Shown: positions 8,715-18,071, numbered from the stretch's first letter. The stretch is 64,000 nucleotides of DNA from Rhizobium jaguaris (GCF_003627755.1 NZ_CP032694.1:2967501-3031500); one strand, 5' to 3'. Notes: a model not told the origin generated them from the letters alone. Translations and numbers: made by a program.

Positions 8715-9641
8715 TCAGGGCGCACCCACGGGAAGGTGATGCTGGTACCAGTGATTGGCGATATCGATGCGCGTAGGTATCCAGACCTTGTCGTGCTTCA
8801 GTACATAGTCGATAAAGCGCCTCAGCGCCGCCGCACGACCCGGCCGGCCGACCAGACGGCAATGCAGGCCGACAGACATCATCTTCGGGCTACCCTGCTT
8901 GCCCTCTTCATAGAGCGTGTCGAAGGCATCCTTGAGATAGGTGAAGAACTGATCACCGGAATTGAAGCCCTGCGGTGTGGCGAACCGCATGTCGTTGGTT
9001 TCAAGCGTATACGGAATGATCAGGAACGGCTTGCCCTCGAGGCCGTCGACCCAATAGGGCAGATCGTCGGCATAGGAATCCGACGAATAGAGGAAACCGC
9101 CCTCTTCCATCACCAGTCGCAACGTGTTGTCGGAAGGTTTTCCCTGATACATGCCGTAGGGACGCTCACCGGTCAGCTCGGCATGCAGGCGCACGGCTTC
9201 GAGGATGTGCTTGCGCTCCAGATCCTCGGAGAAGTCCTTGTATTCCAGCCAGCGATAGCCGTGGCTCGCGATCTCCCAGCCGGCTTCCTTCATGGCAGCG
9301 ACCGCTTCGGGATTGCGCGCCATGGCAAGCGTCACGCCGTAGACGGTCGCCTGAACCTTGAGCTCGGAGAACATGCGCCACAATCGCCAGAAGCCGGCGC
9401 GCGAACCATATTCATAGATCGATTCCATGTTGAGATTGCGCTGGTTCGGCCAGGGTGCCGCACCGACGATTTCCGACAGCAGATTCTCGGAGGCGGGATC
9501 GCCGTCGAGCACGGAGCTTTCCCCGCCCTCTTCGTAATTGATCACAAACTGCACCGCGATGCGCGCATCGCCAGGCCATTTCGGATCCGGTGTATGGCGG
9601 CCATAGCCAACGAGATTGCGGGGATAGGTATCGGACATCAA
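8715..9641 (-). CDS. puuE: Allantoinase PuuE (polysaccharide-deacetylase type)
   Basis: The 308-residue protein is the metal-independent allantoinase class built on a polysaccharide deacetylase barrel, not the amidohydrolase AllB type. The N-terminal YPRNLVGYGRHTPDPKWP, VQFVINYEEGGE and YSSDSYADDLPYW stretches are characteristic. It opens allantoin to allantoate. It is the first of the closely packed ureide genes; a promoter is expected in the ~90 bp between it and the upstream gene. Confidence 0.93.
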   Translation of the reverse strand: MMSDTYPRNLVGYGRHTPDPKWPGDARIAVQFVINYEEGGESSVLDGDPASENLLSEIVGAAPWPNQRNLNMESIYEYGSRAGFWRLWRMFSELKVQATVYGVTLAMARNPEAVAAMKEAGWEIASHGYRWLEYKDFSEDLERKHILEAVRLHAELTGERPYGMYQGKPSDNTLRLVMEEGGFLYSSDSYADDLPYWVDGLEGKPFLIIPYTLETNDMRFATPQGFNSGDQFFTYLKDAFDTLYEEGKQGSPKMMSVGLHCRLVGRPGRAAALRRFIDYVLKHDKVWIPTRIDIANHWYQHHLPVGAP

Positions 9642-9734
9642 AGCACCTTCTCAACTGCGTGAAGACGGTAGCATTCATGGCCGGAAAGTCGAGACGGAAA
9701 GTGCGAAACCCACTTTCCTTTCGCCTGCAAGCAG

Positions 9735-10442
9735 TTAGGCGATCTTGCGAGCGCTGACCTTGCCCATCGGATGAAGAGAGTGCACTCGGAACGGCCCGCC
9801 GCTGCCCTCTTCCACCATCAGTGCAATGTTCGACACCGGCACCGGCTCGGCAAGCGCCGGCTCGAAGAAATCGCGCAATACCCGCTCCATGCGTGGCAGG
9901 TCGGCGGGGCTCACCGTACCTGTCAGCATCATCTGGAAGCGAAATTCATCCATGACATGCGGATGGCCCCAGCGGTGCAGATTGGCGAACTGCGTAGCCG
10001 ACAGATTGTCTGGGTCGCTGCGCTCGATTTCCGCTTCGGTCAGCGGTGCCCGATAGTGGTCGAAGGCCTGGACCAGCGACGCGGCCAGGAAATTCATTTG
10101 CTGACAGGGTTCCGACGGCACCAGTCCGAACGTCCCACCGAGGCGCGCGACTTCCATCCGCGGAATTTCGAATGGCGTCACCGTGCCGGAAAAACGCATG
10201 AGATCGCGCAGCAGCGTCGCCTCGGACATATCTTCGGCCAGGCGAAACGGTGCTTTCAACGTGCCGTTGAAGCCGTAGCGGCGCGGCACTGCGGTATGGA
10301 AGGCGATTTCATGAATGCCGAGCCCGCGAATGGCTGGCGGGTCGACCATCTCCCCGGAGTAGACATTGCGTCCCAGCCAATTTGCGGCCACCAGCGTCAG
10401 CGGATCGCTGGCAGACGGCGTGAAGCAAATGGCGTAGCGCAT
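9735..10442 (-). CDS. DUF1045 (2H phosphoesterase-like) protein
   Basis: The 235-residue protein matches DUF1045, a 2H-phosphodiesterase-related family often met in phosphonate operons. The N-terminal MRYAICFTP, the long IHEIAFHTAVPRRYGFNGTLKAPF segment and the C-terminal NIALMVEEGSGGPF are typical. The ATG at 10442 follows GGAGGAG with good spacing. No phosphonate gene lies in this window; it stands 93 bp upstream of puuE on the same strand. Its role in ureide metabolism, if any, is unknown. Confidence 0.78.
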   Translation of the reverse strand: MRYAICFTPSASDPLTLVAANWLGRNVYSGEMVDPPAIRGLGIHEIAFHTAVPRRYGFNGTLKAPFRLAEDMSEATLLRDLMRFSGTVTPFEIPRMEVARLGGTFGLVPSEPCQQMNFLAASLVQAFDHYRAPLTEAEIERSDPDNLSATQFANLHRWGHPHVMDEFRFQMMLTGTVSPADLPRMERVLRDFFEPALAEPVPVSNIALMVEEGSGGPFRVHSLHPMGKVSARKIA

Positions 10443-10547
10443 AAAATCTCCTCCAGAGCGCGATAAACCGGCCAACCCAACCGGCGGCCGATGGGCAAGG
10501 AGATAGGTGATTTGCGTGACAAATTGACGACCTGGACAGGTTTATAT

Positions 10548-11732
10548 TCACGTTTTATGTGATGCTACCGTAATGTGGTTCGAAAGTGCGAAACCTCGGG
10601 GCAGCTTGAAAGAACAGGGAATTTCCAACGCCTCCCGAACCGCCGCTTCGGCCAAGCGATGCGCCAGACCGAAACTGACCTTGAATCCACCGGTCAGCGC
10701 GATGAGATGTGGATGGTCCGGATGCGCTCCCACCATGGGATCCCGATCGATCGCCTTTGGCCGCAAACCGGCCCAGCGTTCGACCACCTCGGCATCGGCC
10801 AACACCGGCGCCATCATCCGCGCAGCGGTAAGGAGATCGTCCAGTTGAGCATCGGTCGACAACGGATTGTCGAAACGGTTCTCGCTCGTGCTGCCGACCG
10901 CAACCAATCCGCCCTCATGCGGAACGATATAGAGCCCGTCACGGAAAATCACCGGCAAACCTGCATCGACATCCGCTTTCAACAACGCCGCCTGCCCCTT
11001 GACTGGCACGCCGAGGGGCGAATGACGACCGGGCGTCAACCCATCCAGCATCGGAAAGGAGCGATGGCCGGCTGAGAGGATGCAACGGCGGAAACGGATG
11101 ACGCCTTCGCGGGTCACCGCAATGCCTCTGTCCGGCTCGACGCTCTGGACATCCAGTCCTTCTACAACTCGAACATGTTTCGCCTTGCTGAGATATTCGG
11201 CAAGAACCCTCACGACGGCGCGGGGCGCAACGCGAGCGGCGAGCGTGTCGAAAACAAATCCGCTTTCGCCGGCGACCGGATCAATCCAGTCCTCTGCCGG
11301 GGCAGCGTCGAGCACATGCCAATGAAATCGCCGCTCGCCGTGATGCCAATGCGTTTCGGCATCCTGCGAGTGGCCCAGCGCAATCTTGCGCAGATGCGGC
11401 TTCGGCAACGGCATCAGCCGGCCAGAACGGCGGTATCCGGCGGAAAGCCCGATTGCCGCTTCCAGCGCCGCGATCTCATGCTCCAGAGATACGAGTGCAT
11501 CGAACTGAAACTGCTTCTTCTCGGACCACTTGTCCGGCATATGCGGCATCAGCGCACCAAGCAGGCCGCCGCTTGCCCCCTGCCCCAGCCGACCGGCATC
11601 GACGAGCAAGGCCTCGACGCCCAAGCGCTCCGCATGCACCGCCGCCCATAGGCCCATAATGCCGCCGCCAACGATCAGCAGTTCGACGGACGATTGACCG
11701 GCAAGCCCCGGAAGATTATCGGCTGTTCCCAT
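10548..11732 (-). CDS. FAD-dependent oxidoreductase (DAO family), probable MnmC oxidoreductase half
   Basis: The 394-residue protein begins with a dinucleotide-binding motif, LIVGGGIMGLWAAVHAERLG, and continues as a D-amino-acid-oxidase-type flavoprotein. In gammaproteobacterial MnmC an FAD domain of this class is fused to the MnmD methyltransferase and removes the carboxymethyl group from cmnm5U in tRNA. Here the methyltransferase is the divergent neighbour, and the two ATG codons overlap (CATG at 11730-11733). The methyl-precursor oxidase role is therefore plausible but not proven. Other amine oxidases share the fold. A longer start at 11774 would intrude into mnmD and is unlikely. Confidence 0.75.
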   Translation of the reverse strand: MGTADNLPGLAGQSSVELLIVGGGIMGLWAAVHAERLGVEALLVDAGRLGQGASGGLLGALMPHMPDKWSEKKQFQFDALVSLEHEIAALEAAIGLSAGYRRSGRLMPLPKPHLRKIALGHSQDAETHWHHGERRFHWHVLDAAPAEDWIDPVAGESGFVFDTLAARVAPRAVVRVLAEYLSKAKHVRVVEGLDVQSVEPDRGIAVTREGVIRFRRCILSAGHRSFPMLDGLTPGRHSPLGVPVKGQAALLKADVDAGLPVIFRDGLYIVPHEGGLVAVGSTSENRFDNPLSTDAQLDDLLTAARMMAPVLADAEVVERWAGLRPKAIDRDPMVGAHPDHPHLIALTGGFKVSFGLAHRLAEAAVREALEIPCSFKLPRGFALSNHITVASHKT

Positions 11733-12462
11733 GACAGATCCAGTTTCCGATCGGACGCCAGCAGCCGAGGCCAATGCGGGCCAAGCGCTTGAATGGCGCG
11801 ATGGCGATATGCCTTATTCGACCGCCTTTGGCGACCATTTTTATTGCCAGACCGACGGCCGGCTGGAATGCGGCCATGTCTTCCTCGCCGGCAACGGTCT
11901 GCCCGCGCGCTGGAATGAACAACAGAGCTTCCTGATCGGCGAACTCGGCTTCGGCACCGGTCTGAATTTTTGCGAGACCTGGCGGCAATGGCGACAGCAC
12001 CGCGCGCCGAATTCGCAACTGCATTTCATGTCTTTCGAGCTCTACCCGATGCGCGCCGAGGAGATCGATCGCGCGCTGTCGCACTGGCCTGAAATCGAAG
12101 CCGAACGACAGGCGCTTGTCGCCGTTTGGCCTAAAGAACCGCGAGACCTCGTTGCACTCGCACTCGACGCCCAGACGCGCCTCAGCGTCGTCTGCGGCCA
12201 GGCGATCGACGGCGTGAGCCAGGCAGCAACAGGCTTCGACGCCTGGTATCTAGACGGCTTCGCCCCTTCCCGGAACGCCGATATGTGGTCGCCGGAACTC
12301 ATGCAGCGTCTCCACGACAAGACAGTTCCCGGCGGCACCTTCGCCACCTACGCCGCCGCTGGCTTCGTGCGCCGCAACCTGCAGACAGCGGGCTTCACGG
12401 TCGAACGACGCAAGGGGTTTGCGGGAAAACGCGAGATGCTCTGCGGAGTCAAACAGTTTTAA
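11731..12462 (+). CDS. mnmD: tRNA (5-methylaminomethyl-2-thiouridine)(34)-methyltransferase MnmD
   Basis: The 243-residue protein has the MnmD/DUF752 arrangement: EWRDGDMPYSTAFGDHFY at the N terminus, the SAM-binding LGFGTGLNF (about residue 73), and FDAWYLDGFAPSRNADMWSPEL (about residue 170) with the family's LDGF. It methylates nm5s2U to mnm5s2U at the tRNA wobble position. It corresponds to the N-terminal half of E. coli MnmC but is free-standing here, and divergent from the FAD half. Its end overlaps the stop of the convergent histidine kinase by four bases. Confidence 0.88.
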   Translation: MTDPVSDRTPAAEANAGQALEWRDGDMPYSTAFGDHFYCQTDGRLECGHVFLAGNGLPARWNEQQSFLIGELGFGTGLNFCETWRQWRQHRAPNSQLHFMSFELYPMRAEEIDRALSHWPEIEAERQALVAVWPKEPRDLVALALDAQTRLSVVCGQAIDGVSQAATGFDAWYLDGFAPSRNADMWSPELMQRLHDKTVPGGTFATYAAAGFVRRNLQTAGFTVERRKGFAGKREMLCGVKQF

Positions 12463-15400
12463 TTTGTGGAACGCTCGGTCTGGAGCGCCGCATCGCCCAG
12501 CCAACGGCGAGCCTTGGCTTCCAGGAGCTCGGGGCTGATCGGCTTGGACATATAGTCGTCCATCCCCGCCTCCAGGCACATGTCGCGGTCGACATCGAGC
12601 GCATGGGCGGTGACCCCGACGATCGGCACGCGCCAGCCCTGCCCGGCATCTGCTTCCAACTGCCGGATCATACGCGTCGCCTGATGGCCGTTCATGATCG
12701 GCATGGAAACATCCATCATGATCAGCGATGGCCGAAGCTGCTGCCAGGCCTCCACGGCCTCCTGACCGTTCTGAACTACGAGGAAGCGCAGGCCCGTGAC
12801 CTGCAAGATCTGTGTGAAGACGATCTGATTGACCTCGTTGTCTTCCGCGACGAGGATATCGATGGCGCTAACGGGCTTCGCAGCCAACCCGCGTTCGATG
12901 GTGTCGATAGCGGTCGCTGCTTCGGCTGCTACCGGTGACTGCGAAGAGGCTGTGGGTTCGTCGCTACTCACCCGCTGCCGCCGTGCCGTGCGCAAAACGT
13001 CGATGATGGTGCCGCGCAGCACATTGGCGCGCGTGGGTTTCATCAGATGCGCCTGGCCATTTAGCGCCGCAAATTCCTTGTCGCTGCCGGCGACGTCCAT
13101 GGATGTCAGGAAGATCAGCGACACGCCTTCGAAGCGAGAATCGGCGCGAATGGCGCGCGCGACCTCACCGCCGTTCATGTCCGGCATGTGATAGTCCAGG
13201 ATCACGGCATCGACCGGGACGCCCATATCGAAAGCGGCATGGAGGATGGCGAGCCCCGTCTTGCCGTCCTCGGCGGCATAGCCGTCAAAACCCCATTGCT
13301 CCAACTGCTCGGTCAATATCCGCCGGTTGATCTCGTTGTCATCGACGACCAGGATACCGGCGCCCTTGACATTGACCGGCACCGCACGCGGTTCGCTGCG
13401 CATGGCCGCCGGAGAAACGGGCAGATGCACGGTAAAGGCCGAGCCCTTGCCCCATTCGCTCTCGACTTCGAGATAGCCGCCGAAGAGATCGACCAGCCCG
13501 GCTGTTATGGCGAGGCCGAGTCCCGTACCTTCGTGGCGGCGCGTCGAAGAAGCGTCGACCTGCGAAAACTTCTCAAAAATGGAATCGAGCTTCTCGTCGG
13601 GGATACCGATGCCCGTATCCTCGATACGGAGCGTCAACATGATCTCCCCGTTGTCGATCGGCTGACTGTTTACCTCGACCAGCACATGACCGCGCTCGGT
13701 GAATTTGACCGCATTGCCGACAAGGTTCGTGACGATCTGGCGAAAGCGGCCGGCGTCTCCCAACACCATGACCGGCACATCGGGCGCTGTGCGCACCAGC
13801 AACTCGATATCCTTTTCCGCCGCCGGCGACGACAGGAGTGTCGCGACATCTTCCACCGCCTCCGCCGGATCGAAGGCGGCCTTGCGCAAACGCATCTGCC
13901 CGGCATCGATCTTCGAGAAATCCAGGATATCGTTGATGATCGTCAGGAGCGCATTGCCCGATTTGACGATGATATCGATGAAAGTCTTCTGTCGGGCGTC
14001 GAGATCGGTCTTGGCCAAGAGTTCCGCCATTCCGAGAACGCCATTCATGGGCGTACGGATTTCATGGCTCATATTGGCGAGGAACTCGGATTTGGCGCGG
14101 TCGGCAGTTTCGCTGCGGGAAAGCAGCAGTTGCAGCTCTGCTTCGCGCTCCTTCATCTCGGTGACGTCGGTCAGCACCACCGTCCAACGGCGACTTTCGC
14201 TGATCGTCGCTTCGAGCTGCATCCAGCGCTCTCCGGCGACCTGGAACACCGCCGAGACAGGCTTGTTCGCCGCCATGCTTTCGCGCCACGCAAGCCGAAG
14301 CGCCTCCGGCTCGTCGCCGAAATCGCCGCGGGCGGCGCAATGATCGAAGGCGACGGACCAATGCTTGCCGACCTCGAGATAATCTACAGGAACACGCAGC
14401 ATGTCCGTCAATGCGTCGCTTGCCAGCATGATGATGCCGTCCTGCACGATGAGCAGTCCTTGCGACATGGCATGCGTGGCGTCCGTCATCAGCTCGCCAA
14501 GGCGCTCGAGCGCAAGGCGAGCCTCGGTAATTTCGCGAGCTTGCTGGCGCACGGAGGAGATATCCGCATAGGCGACCAGGGTGCGGCCGTTCGAAATGCG
14601 GCGTGCGTCCATGATGACGGACTTGCCGTCGGCAAAATTCAGCTCGGTCTGGAGATGCGGCCCGGCATTGCGGAAGGCGTCCAGTCGCGCCTGGTAGATA
14701 TCGTCGATGCTGCCGGCATCGGCATCGTAGCGGCCGACCTCGAAATGCTTGGCAACGAGGTCACGATAGGGCCGGCCCTCGAAGCGCTCGTCCTTGGGGA
14801 ATTCCCAGATGTCGTAAAAGGCATCATTGGTATATTCCACGTCATAATTGCCGTCATGGATCATCACGCCGATCGGCATCGAGCGCAGGATATTCTCCAG
14901 ATCCTGATGCAGGACCTCGGCGCGCGCCTGCGCGTCGATCAACTCGGTCTCTCGCAGCTTCAACACGGAAATATCGATCATGGACCCAACGGCATAGCGC
15001 TTGCCGTCCGAGGTGACGACGCGGTTGACGCGCGTCATGATCGGATGCTTCACCCGCAGCCGATCAACCACTTCACCTTCGAATTCGAGCCCGCGCCCTT
15101 CGTTCAGCGCCTTCTCGTTTTCCCTGAAGAAATCATCGGCGCCGGTTTCGAACATCTCGTGTTCCGTCTTGCCCAGCACCTCGGCGCGGCTCAGCCCCGT
15201 GATCGCCGCATAGGCCTCGTTGGCATAGATCAGCCGATGGTTGGCATCGCGCACGAAAGCGGCAACCGGCAGATCCTCGAGAATGGTGCGGTAAAGTCCG
15301 ATCTCATCGACGTGATTGCCCGGACTATCGTCCTCTTTGGCAGCCAAGGACGAACGCGAAGGCGTGGCCGGCGCATCGAGAAACATCCCGAAGACGTAGA

Positions 15401-15746
15401 GGCGGTCTTCGGAGGGCGAAAAACTTTCAATCTGCACCCGCGAACGGCTATGGCCCGTCGGATCGAAGCAAAGCGCCATTTCCTCGGAGCCGAAGACCAG
15501 CGCCCGGCGCTCCTTGTCTTCGCGATCGGCCTCTTCGCCGCTATCAAAAAGGTCGCGGCTGCGATTGCCGATGAAATCGGAGATATCGCGCCCAAAGAAG
15601 CGCGCATAGGCTTCGTTGACGGCGACATAGCGCAGATCGCTGTTCTTGACATAAGCCGGCTGATCCAGATCGGCGATCCGGCGACAGGCCATCTCCAGCA
15701 ATTCCCCGTCCGAGTTCAACAGGACCCCTCTTCTCACCACGCACAA
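12459..15746 (-). CDS. Hybrid sensor histidine kinase with PAS domains and two receiver domains
   Basis: The protein is up to 1095 residues. In order: PAS (about 15-90), PAS (150-260), PAS (285-395), a weaker PAS-like segment (420-530), HisKA with the phosphorylated His in NMSHEIRTPMNG (H561), an ATPase domain (NAVKF about 679, DTGIGIP about 710, GTGLGLAI about 740), receiver 1 (phospho-Asp D851 in LDYHMPDMNG) and receiver 2 (D1012 in MMDVSMPIMNG). No membrane segment is visible, so it is probably a cytosolic sensor of redox, small ligands or energy state. The start is uncertain: TTG at 15746 or 15719, or ATG at 15692. The partner regulator is not adjacent. Confidence 0.9.
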   Translation of the reverse strand: MCVVRRGVLLNSDGELLEMACRRIADLDQPAYVKNSDLRYVAVNEAYARFFGRDISDFIGNRSRDLFDSGEEADREDKERRALVFGSEEMALCFDPTGHSRSRVQIESFSPSEDRLYVFGMFLDAPATPSRSSLAAKEDDSPGNHVDEIGLYRTILEDLPVAAFVRDANHRLIYANEAYAAITGLSRAEVLGKTEHEMFETGADDFFRENEKALNEGRGLEFEGEVVDRLRVKHPIMTRVNRVVTSDGKRYAVGSMIDISVLKLRETELIDAQARAEVLHQDLENILRSMPIGVMIHDGNYDVEYTNDAFYDIWEFPKDERFEGRPYRDLVAKHFEVGRYDADAGSIDDIYQARLDAFRNAGPHLQTELNFADGKSVIMDARRISNGRTLVAYADISSVRQQAREITEARLALERLGELMTDATHAMSQGLLIVQDGIIMLASDALTDMLRVPVDYLEVGKHWSVAFDHCAARGDFGDEPEALRLAWRESMAANKPVSAVFQVAGERWMQLEATISESRRWTVVLTDVTEMKEREAELQLLLSRSETADRAKSEFLANMSHEIRTPMNGVLGMAELLAKTDLDARQKTFIDIIVKSGNALLTIINDILDFSKIDAGQMRLRKAAFDPAEAVEDVATLLSSPAAEKDIELLVRTAPDVPVMVLGDAGRFRQIVTNLVGNAVKFTERGHVLVEVNSQPIDNGEIMLTLRIEDTGIGIPDEKLDSIFEKFSQVDASSTRRHEGTGLGLAITAGLVDLFGGYLEVESEWGKGSAFTVHLPVSPAAMRSEPRAVPVNVKGAGILVVDDNEINRRILTEQLEQWGFDGYAAEDGKTGLAILHAAFDMGVPVDAVILDYHMPDMNGGEVARAIRADSRFEGVSLIFLTSMDVAGSDKEFAALNGQAHLMKPTRANVLRGTIIDVLRTARRQRVSSDEPTASSQSPVAAEAATAIDTIERGLAAKPVSAIDILVAEDNEVNQIVFTQILQVTGLRFLVVQNGQEAVEAWQQLRPSLIMMDVSMPIMNGHQATRMIRQLEADAGQGWRVPIVGVTAHALDVDRDMCLEAGMDDYMSKPISPELLEAKARRWLGDAALQTERSTN

Positions 15747-15811
15747 CAGTCTACTGACCAGAGCTTTATCACGAATCGCTTTAACAAGCCGTTAACCATA
15801 TTGCCAGTTCG

Positions 15812-15828
15812 CTGAACGTCGCGTTCAG
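15812..15828. promoter_or_regulatory. 17-bp inverted repeat between the histidine kinase and the MttB-like gene
   Basis: CTGAACG-TCG-CGTTCAG is a perfect 7-bp inverted repeat in the 186-bp divergent gap. It overlaps a second smaller palindrome, GTTC-GCT-GAAC (15807-15817). It may be a regulator-binding site for one or both genes. The protein that would bind it is not known. Confidence 0.4.
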
Positions 15829-15932
15829 GCCACTGACTATCCCAGAACGGTCACCCCTAGGTCGCAAACGACGGCAGCATCCGACGTCGAACTCTGCCAA
15901 GAATCATATCAGGACAATGGTGGAGCGAGAGT

Positions 15933-17519
15933 ATGAGCGACGATAGGAACATGGCCCTGCACGAGATCGAAACTGCTACGATCCCGGTCGAGCGCCGCCG
16001 CCGGGCCGGAGGTCGCGGGGCCGAGCGCAGTCGCAAGCCAAGCGGCGCAAAATATCTCAATCTCGTCAACAATCTCGCCCACACCGAGCTCCTGTCGCCT
16101 GAAGCGCTCGACGACATTCACGAAGCGTCGCTGACCATTCTCGAAGAGATCGGCATGGACATCATCCTGCCGGAAGCGCGCGAGCGCATGAAGGCCGCCG
16201 GCGCTACCATCACGCCCGGCACGGAACGTGTCCGCTTCGACCGCAGCATGATCGCCGAATTGATCGCCTCTGTCCCTTCGACCTTCACCCTGCATGCCCG
16301 CAATCCGCTCCGAAACGTTCAGATCGGCGGCAGGAACCTCGTTTTTGCCCAGGTCGCCTCGGCGCCGTTCGTCGCGGATCGTGAAGGTGGAAGACGAGCT
16401 GGCAATCAGGAGGACTTCCGCAAGCTGATCAAGCTTGCTCAATCCTACGACATCATTCACATGACCGGCGGCTATCCAGTCGAGCCCGTCGATATCCATG
16501 CCTCGGTGCGACATCTCGATTGCCTCTCCGACATCGTCAAGCTCACCGACAAGGCGTTTCATTGCTACTCGCTCGGCAAGCAGCGCAATCTCGACGCGAT
16601 CGAGATCGCCCGCATCGGCCGCGGCATCAGCATCGAGCAGATGGAGCGCGAGCCGTCGCTTTTCACTGTCATCAATTCCTCTTCTCCGCTGCGCCTCGAC
16701 GGACCGATGCTGCAGGGCATCATCGAAATGTCGTCGCGGGGCCAAGTCGTGATCCTCACGCCCTTCACGCTGGCGGGCGCAATGGCGCCGGTAACCATCG
16801 CCGGCGCGCTGGTGCAGCAGAATGCCGAGGCACTGTGCGGCATCGCCTTCACGCAGATGGTGCGCAAGGGAGCGCCCGTCATGTATGGCGGCTTCACCTC
16901 GAATGTCGATATGAAGACCGGGGCGCCGGCCTTCGGCACACCGGAATATATGAAGGCCGTGATCGCCGGCGGTCAGCTCGCTCGCCGCTACGGCATCCCC
17001 TATCGCACCTCCAACACCAACGCCGCCAATACGCTGGATGCCCAGGCAGCCTACGAATCGGCGTTGTCGTTGTGGGCGCTGACCCAGGGTGGCGGCAATT
17101 TCGTGCTGCATGCCGCCGGCTGGAGCGAGGGTGGGCTCACCGCCTCCTTTGAAAAATTCATCCTCGATGTCGACATGCTGCAAATGGTCGCGGAATTCCT
17201 GACGCCATTGGATGTCAGCCAGGACGCGCTGGCGCTGGACGCCGTGCGCGATGTCGGCCCCGGCGGCCACTATTTTGGCACGGCGCACACGCTCGCTCGC
17301 TACGAAACCGCCTTCTATTCGCCCATCCTTTCGGACTGGCGCAACCACGAAACCTGGACCGAAGCCGGTCGACCGACGACCTATGATCACGCCAACCGCG
17401 TCTTCAAGGAATCGCTCGCTCATTACGAGCGTCCTCCGCTTGATCCGGCAATCGAGGAGGAGCTCGATGCCTTTGTCGCCAAGCGCAAAAAGGAAGGCGG
17501 CGTTCCCACTGATTTCTAG
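15933..17519 (+). CDS. MttB superfamily methyltransferase (non-pyrrolysine, MtgB-like)
   Basis: The 528-residue protein belongs to the trimethylamine methyltransferase (MttB) superfamily. The N-terminal LLSPEALDDIHEASLTILEEIGM and the barrel segments NSSSPLRLDGPML and FGTPEYMKAVIAGGQLARRYGIPYR are family-typical. Archaeal MttB has an in-frame amber codon for pyrrolysine; this frame is uninterrupted, so it belongs to the non-Pyl group, whose studied members demethylate glycine betaine or similar quaternary amines onto a corrinoid protein. No corrinoid protein or MtgA-type partner is adjacent, so the substrate is unassigned. Confidence 0.82.
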   Translation: MSDDRNMALHEIETATIPVERRRRAGGRGAERSRKPSGAKYLNLVNNLAHTELLSPEALDDIHEASLTILEEIGMDIILPEARERMKAAGATITPGTERVRFDRSMIAELIASVPSTFTLHARNPLRNVQIGGRNLVFAQVASAPFVADREGGRRAGNQEDFRKLIKLAQSYDIIHMTGGYPVEPVDIHASVRHLDCLSDIVKLTDKAFHCYSLGKQRNLDAIEIARIGRGISIEQMEREPSLFTVINSSSPLRLDGPMLQGIIEMSSRGQVVILTPFTLAGAMAPVTIAGALVQQNAEALCGIAFTQMVRKGAPVMYGGFTSNVDMKTGAPAFGTPEYMKAVIAGGQLARRYGIPYRTSNTNAANTLDAQAAYESALSLWALTQGGGNFVLHAAGWSEGGLTASFEKFILDVDMLQMVAEFLTPLDVSQDALALDAVRDVGPGGHYFGTAHTLARYETAFYSPILSDWRNHETWTEAGRPTTYDHANRVFKESLAHYERPPLDPAIEEELDAFVAKRKKEGGVPTDF

Positions 17520-17664
17520 AGTGAAATCAACCAGTTTTTCCTGTTTATTATGGACAAAATTTAATGCTGCGGCCGTCTTTTTGGCCGCGACTTCGCCCCC
17601 TTTTCCACACACCTTCAAACTCGGCTTCGGCTTGAGGCCCCTGTGTTTTGGGAAAGGGATGTCA

Positions 17665-17973
17665 ATGTCTGTGCTTCGCACTTTAACGACGGCCGGTTTG
17701 ATCGCGTTGACGCTTGGCAGCGCCGCTGCCGTAACCACCACAAATGCCGGCGCCTCCGAACGCGGCGCCTTCTTCGGCGGCCTTGCCGCTGGTGTCGTCG
17801 GTGGTGCCTTGGCGGCGGAGGCGGTACGGCCGGCCTACCCCGTCTATCCGGCTTATTATCCGGCCTATCGAACCTATTACGCTCCTGCCTATGTACGCGC
17901 CTACCCCAGCTGCTACTGGGCATGGCGCCATGACGGTTGGGGCCGGCCCTACCGTGTCGAGGTCTGCCGCTGA
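17665..17973 (+). CDS. Small secreted Tyr/Pro-rich hypothetical protein
   Basis: The ~102-residue protein starts with a signal peptide (MSVLRTLTTAGLIALTLGSAAA, likely cleaved near NAGA), then a Gly/Ala-rich segment resembling a glycine-zipper (FFGGLAAGVVGGALAAEA). A Tyr/Pro-rich middle (AYPVYPAYYPAYRTYYAPAY) and a Cys/Trp end (SCYWAWRHDGWGRPYRVEVC) follow. Such proteins are common in Rhizobiales and their function is unknown; envelope location is likely. The ATG at 17665 has GGAAAGG with better spacing than the in-frame ATG at 17659. A strong terminator follows at 18012. Confidence 0.7.
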   Translation: MSVLRTLTTAGLIALTLGSAAAVTTTNAGASERGAFFGGLAAGVVGGALAAEAVRPAYPVYPAYYPAYRTYYAPAYVRAYPSCYWAWRHDGWGRPYRVEVCR

Positions 17974-18011
17974 AGCATGATGGGACCGCGAGGTGCCGAC
18001 AGTTTGCGAAT

Positions 18012-18037
18012 GCCGCCGGCTTTCCGGCGGCGTTTTT
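18012..18037 (+). terminator. Rho-independent terminator after the small secreted protein
   Basis: The stem GCCGCCGG (18012-18019) pairs perfectly with CCGGCGGC (18024-18031) over a CTTT loop and is followed by GTTTTTG. It closes the transcript of the 17665 gene. Confidence 0.9.
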
Positions 18038-18071
18038 GTTGCACCTGCGAACAAGCTTTCGCCCACACCCC

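Noticed and set aside
13188..15815. Very long plus-strand frame (875 codons) opposite the histidine kinase
   Set aside because: The kinase has every expected domain; the opposite frame is a GC-rich shadow rich in His, Arg and Asp.
15801..15832. Possible LexA (SOS) box before the histidine kinase
   Set aside because: GTTC elements are present but their spacing (12 bases) is not the GTTC-N7-GTTC of alphaproteobacterial LexA.
15933..17519. Pyrrolysine-containing MttB
   Set aside because: There is no in-frame amber codon; the frame is continuous.
15909..17741. 610-codon minus-strand frame opposite the MttB-like gene
   Set aside because: No recognisable domain; the plus-strand gene is clearly coding.
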